From positions 75,917 through 139,916 of the forward strand of contig NZ_MQUQ01000003.1 in NCBI RefSeq assembly GCF_001953865.1: DNA of 64,000 bases, written 5' to 3'. This document shows, in pieces, positions 62,783 to 64,000 of this stretch. Position numbers and translations under genes: made by a program. The notes beneath the pieces are model-generated. The model was not told the origin of the DNA. It saw nothing but the letters and a program-made list of their open reading frames with translations, and ran no database searches. Each line of letters begins with the position of its first letter. Position 1 is the stretch's first letter. This DNA comes from Amycolatopsis coloradensis (GTDB lineage: Bacteria > Actinomycetota > Actinomycetes > Mycobacteriales > Pseudonocardiaceae).

Positions 62783-64000
62783 GTGGACGCCGTCGTCGCC
62801 GATCTCGGCGAGCACTGGCCGGTGTACGTCAGCATGCCGTTCATCGCGGCGCTGATCGGCTACGTCACCAAACGCGTCGCCATCGAGATGATGTTCAAGC
62901 CGGTGGACTTCGTCGGCGTCAAACCGTTCTTCGGCTGGCAGGGCGTGCTGCCGGCGAACGCCGAACGGATGGCGGCCACCGCCACCGAGATGCTGACGAA
63001 CAACCTCGTCGACCCGAAGGAGATCTTCGCCAGGCTCGACCCGGCGCAGGTGGCGAAGGAGATCGAGCAACCGCTGCTGCGGGTCATCGAGGACGTCACC
63101 CGCGAGGTGATGGAGCAGTACCAGCCGCGGCTGTGGGAGGTGCTGCCGAACACCGCGCAGCAGATGCTGCTCAACCGCGTGCAGGCCGAGGCGCCGCGCG
63201 CGATCACGAAGATCATGGGCGAGATCGCGGAGAACATCGAGGACGTCCTCGACCTCAAGCACATGGTCGTGACGAACCTGGTGCGCGACAAGGCCTTGCT
63301 GAACCGGCTGATCCGCGACATCTCGCGACCGGAGATGCGGTTCATCGCGCGGTCGGGGATCGTGTTCGGCTTCTCACTCGGTTGCGTGCAGTTGCTCGTG
63401 TGGGCACTGACGAAGTCGCCGATCGTGCTGCCGCTGTTCGGTATCGGCATCGGCTGGTTCACCGACTGGATCGCGTTGAAGATGATCTTCCTGCCGCGTG
63501 AGCCGAAGCGGTTCTTCGGCTTCTACACCTGGCAAGGCGTGTTCCAGAAACGCAAGGACCAGGTGGCCGCGGACTACGGCGACATGATCGCGCGCGAGAT
63601 CATCACCATCCCGAACCTGCTCGAAGCCGTGTTGAGCGGGCCGAAGTCGGACAAGCTGTTCACGATGATCACCCGCGAGGTGCAGCGGACCATCGACGCA
63701 CAGGCCAGCGTCGTGAAGCCGTTCGTCGCGATGGCCGTCGGGAGCAGGAAGTTCCAGGAGATGAAGCGGACGGCGGCGGCGAAAGCGGCGGCACGGATCC
63801 CCGAGACGATCCGGCACGCCGAGGCTTACGCGGTCAACGCGCTCGACGTCCGGAACACCATTGTGGACAGAATGCGGCAGCTCAACCCGCTGGAATTCGA
63901 GCAGTTGCTGCGTCCGGCGTTCCGGCAGGACGAGTGGAAGCTGATCGCGGTCGGCGCGGTGATCGGCGGCCTTGTCGGTGAACTTCAGGTGCTTCTGCTG
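62783..64000 (+). CDS. DUF445 membrane protein 2, cut by window end
   Basis: The reading frame starts at GTG 62783 (GGGAGGGG upstream) and remains open to the window end. It is a close paralogue of the preceding gene throughout: MPFIAALIGYVTKRVAIEMM, FFGWQGVLPANAERMAATAT and FQKRKDQVAADYGDMIARE match. The last residues visible, AVIGGLVGELQVLLL, are those at the end of the paralogue, so only a few codons are missing. Probably co-transcribed. Confidence 0.85.
   Translation, partial: MDAVVADLGEHWPVYVSMPFIAALIGYVTKRVAIEMMFKPVDFVGVKPFFGWQGVLPANAERMAATATEMLTNNLVDPKEIFARLDPAQVAKEIEQPLLRVIEDVTREVMEQYQPRLWEVLPNTAQQMLLNRVQAEAPRAITKIMGEIAENIEDVLDLKHMVVTNLVRDKALLNRLIRDISRPEMRFIARSGIVFGFSLGCVQLLVWALTKSPIVLPLFGIGIGWFTDWIALKMIFLPREPKRFFGFYTWQGVFQKRKDQVAADYGDMIAREIITIPNLLEAVLSGPKSDKLFTMITREVQRTIDAQASVVKPFVAMAVGSRKFQEMKRTAAAKAAARIPETIRHAEAYAVNALDVRNTIVDRMRQLNPLEFEQLLRPAFRQDEWKLIAVGAVIGGLVGELQVLLL

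Overview
The window is high-GC actinomycete DNA, most likely from Pseudonocardiaceae and closest in feel to Amycolatopsis. The evidence is the gene order radA / lpqE-like / carD / ispD / ispF / cysS / rlmB, which matches the mycobacterial and actinomycete core. Frequent GTG and TTG starts, many leaderless promoters and large intergenic palindromes also fit. This placement is inferred from content, not from a database search.

Left part, about 1-33 kb: accessory DNA. 1-5 kb holds a cut-off lipoprotein, a membrane protein with a short amyloid-like segment, and three frameshifted genes (a trypco1-type gene, a flavoprotein, and an XRE/TPR regulator). 5.3-8.7 kb is a tight cluster with a QueD-like pterin synthase, a QueE-like radical SAM enzyme, an inositol-monophosphatase-family enzyme and an APH-family kinase, so it looks like an orphan 7-deazapurine branch. 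8.7-12.9 kb has small unknown genes, a secreted trypsin-like protease and a small helix-turn-helix protein. 13-22 kb has two membrane-anchored pentapeptide-repeat proteins and a two-gene unit in which a nucleosidase-type protein and a WD40 protein share the same 27-residue segment just before a transmembrane helix. The same stretch has an NrtR-like regulator and a frameshifted Abi-like nuclease.

22-33 kb is a defence island. It holds a type I restriction system with fused HsdM-HsdS plus HsdR, followed by a Gabija pair (GajA, GajB). It lies between a tRNA-Lys 3' fragment and an intact tRNA-Thr, and each tRNA feature carries the same 29-bp element exactly 97 bp beyond its 3' end.

Right part, about 33-64 kb: mostly intact core genome. 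It contains a nonsense-broken PhoD-type phosphatase, a ThrE-type exporter, OtsA and an OtsB-GH15 fusion (trehalose), a GH6 cellulase, a C39-type peptidase, an ECF sigma factor with a membrane partner, RadA, LpqE-like, CarD, IspD (with a degraded nucleotide-binding loop), IspF, two PPOX proteins, a HAD hydrolase, CysS, RlmB, an MBOAT acyltransferase, a HIT protein, a TetR/hydrolase pair with operators, a transglutaminase-like protein, a membrane/cupin/HD cluster, a class II aldolase, a DivIVA-like protein and two DUF445 proteins, the last cut by the window end.

The broken genes are concentrated in the accessory part while nearly all core genes are intact. That argues for real decay rather than uniformly poor sequence. 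The most interesting candidate for an undescribed system is the nucleosidase/WD40 pair at 14.6-17.6 kb, read as a sensor-effector pair that talks through a shared amyloid-like motif.
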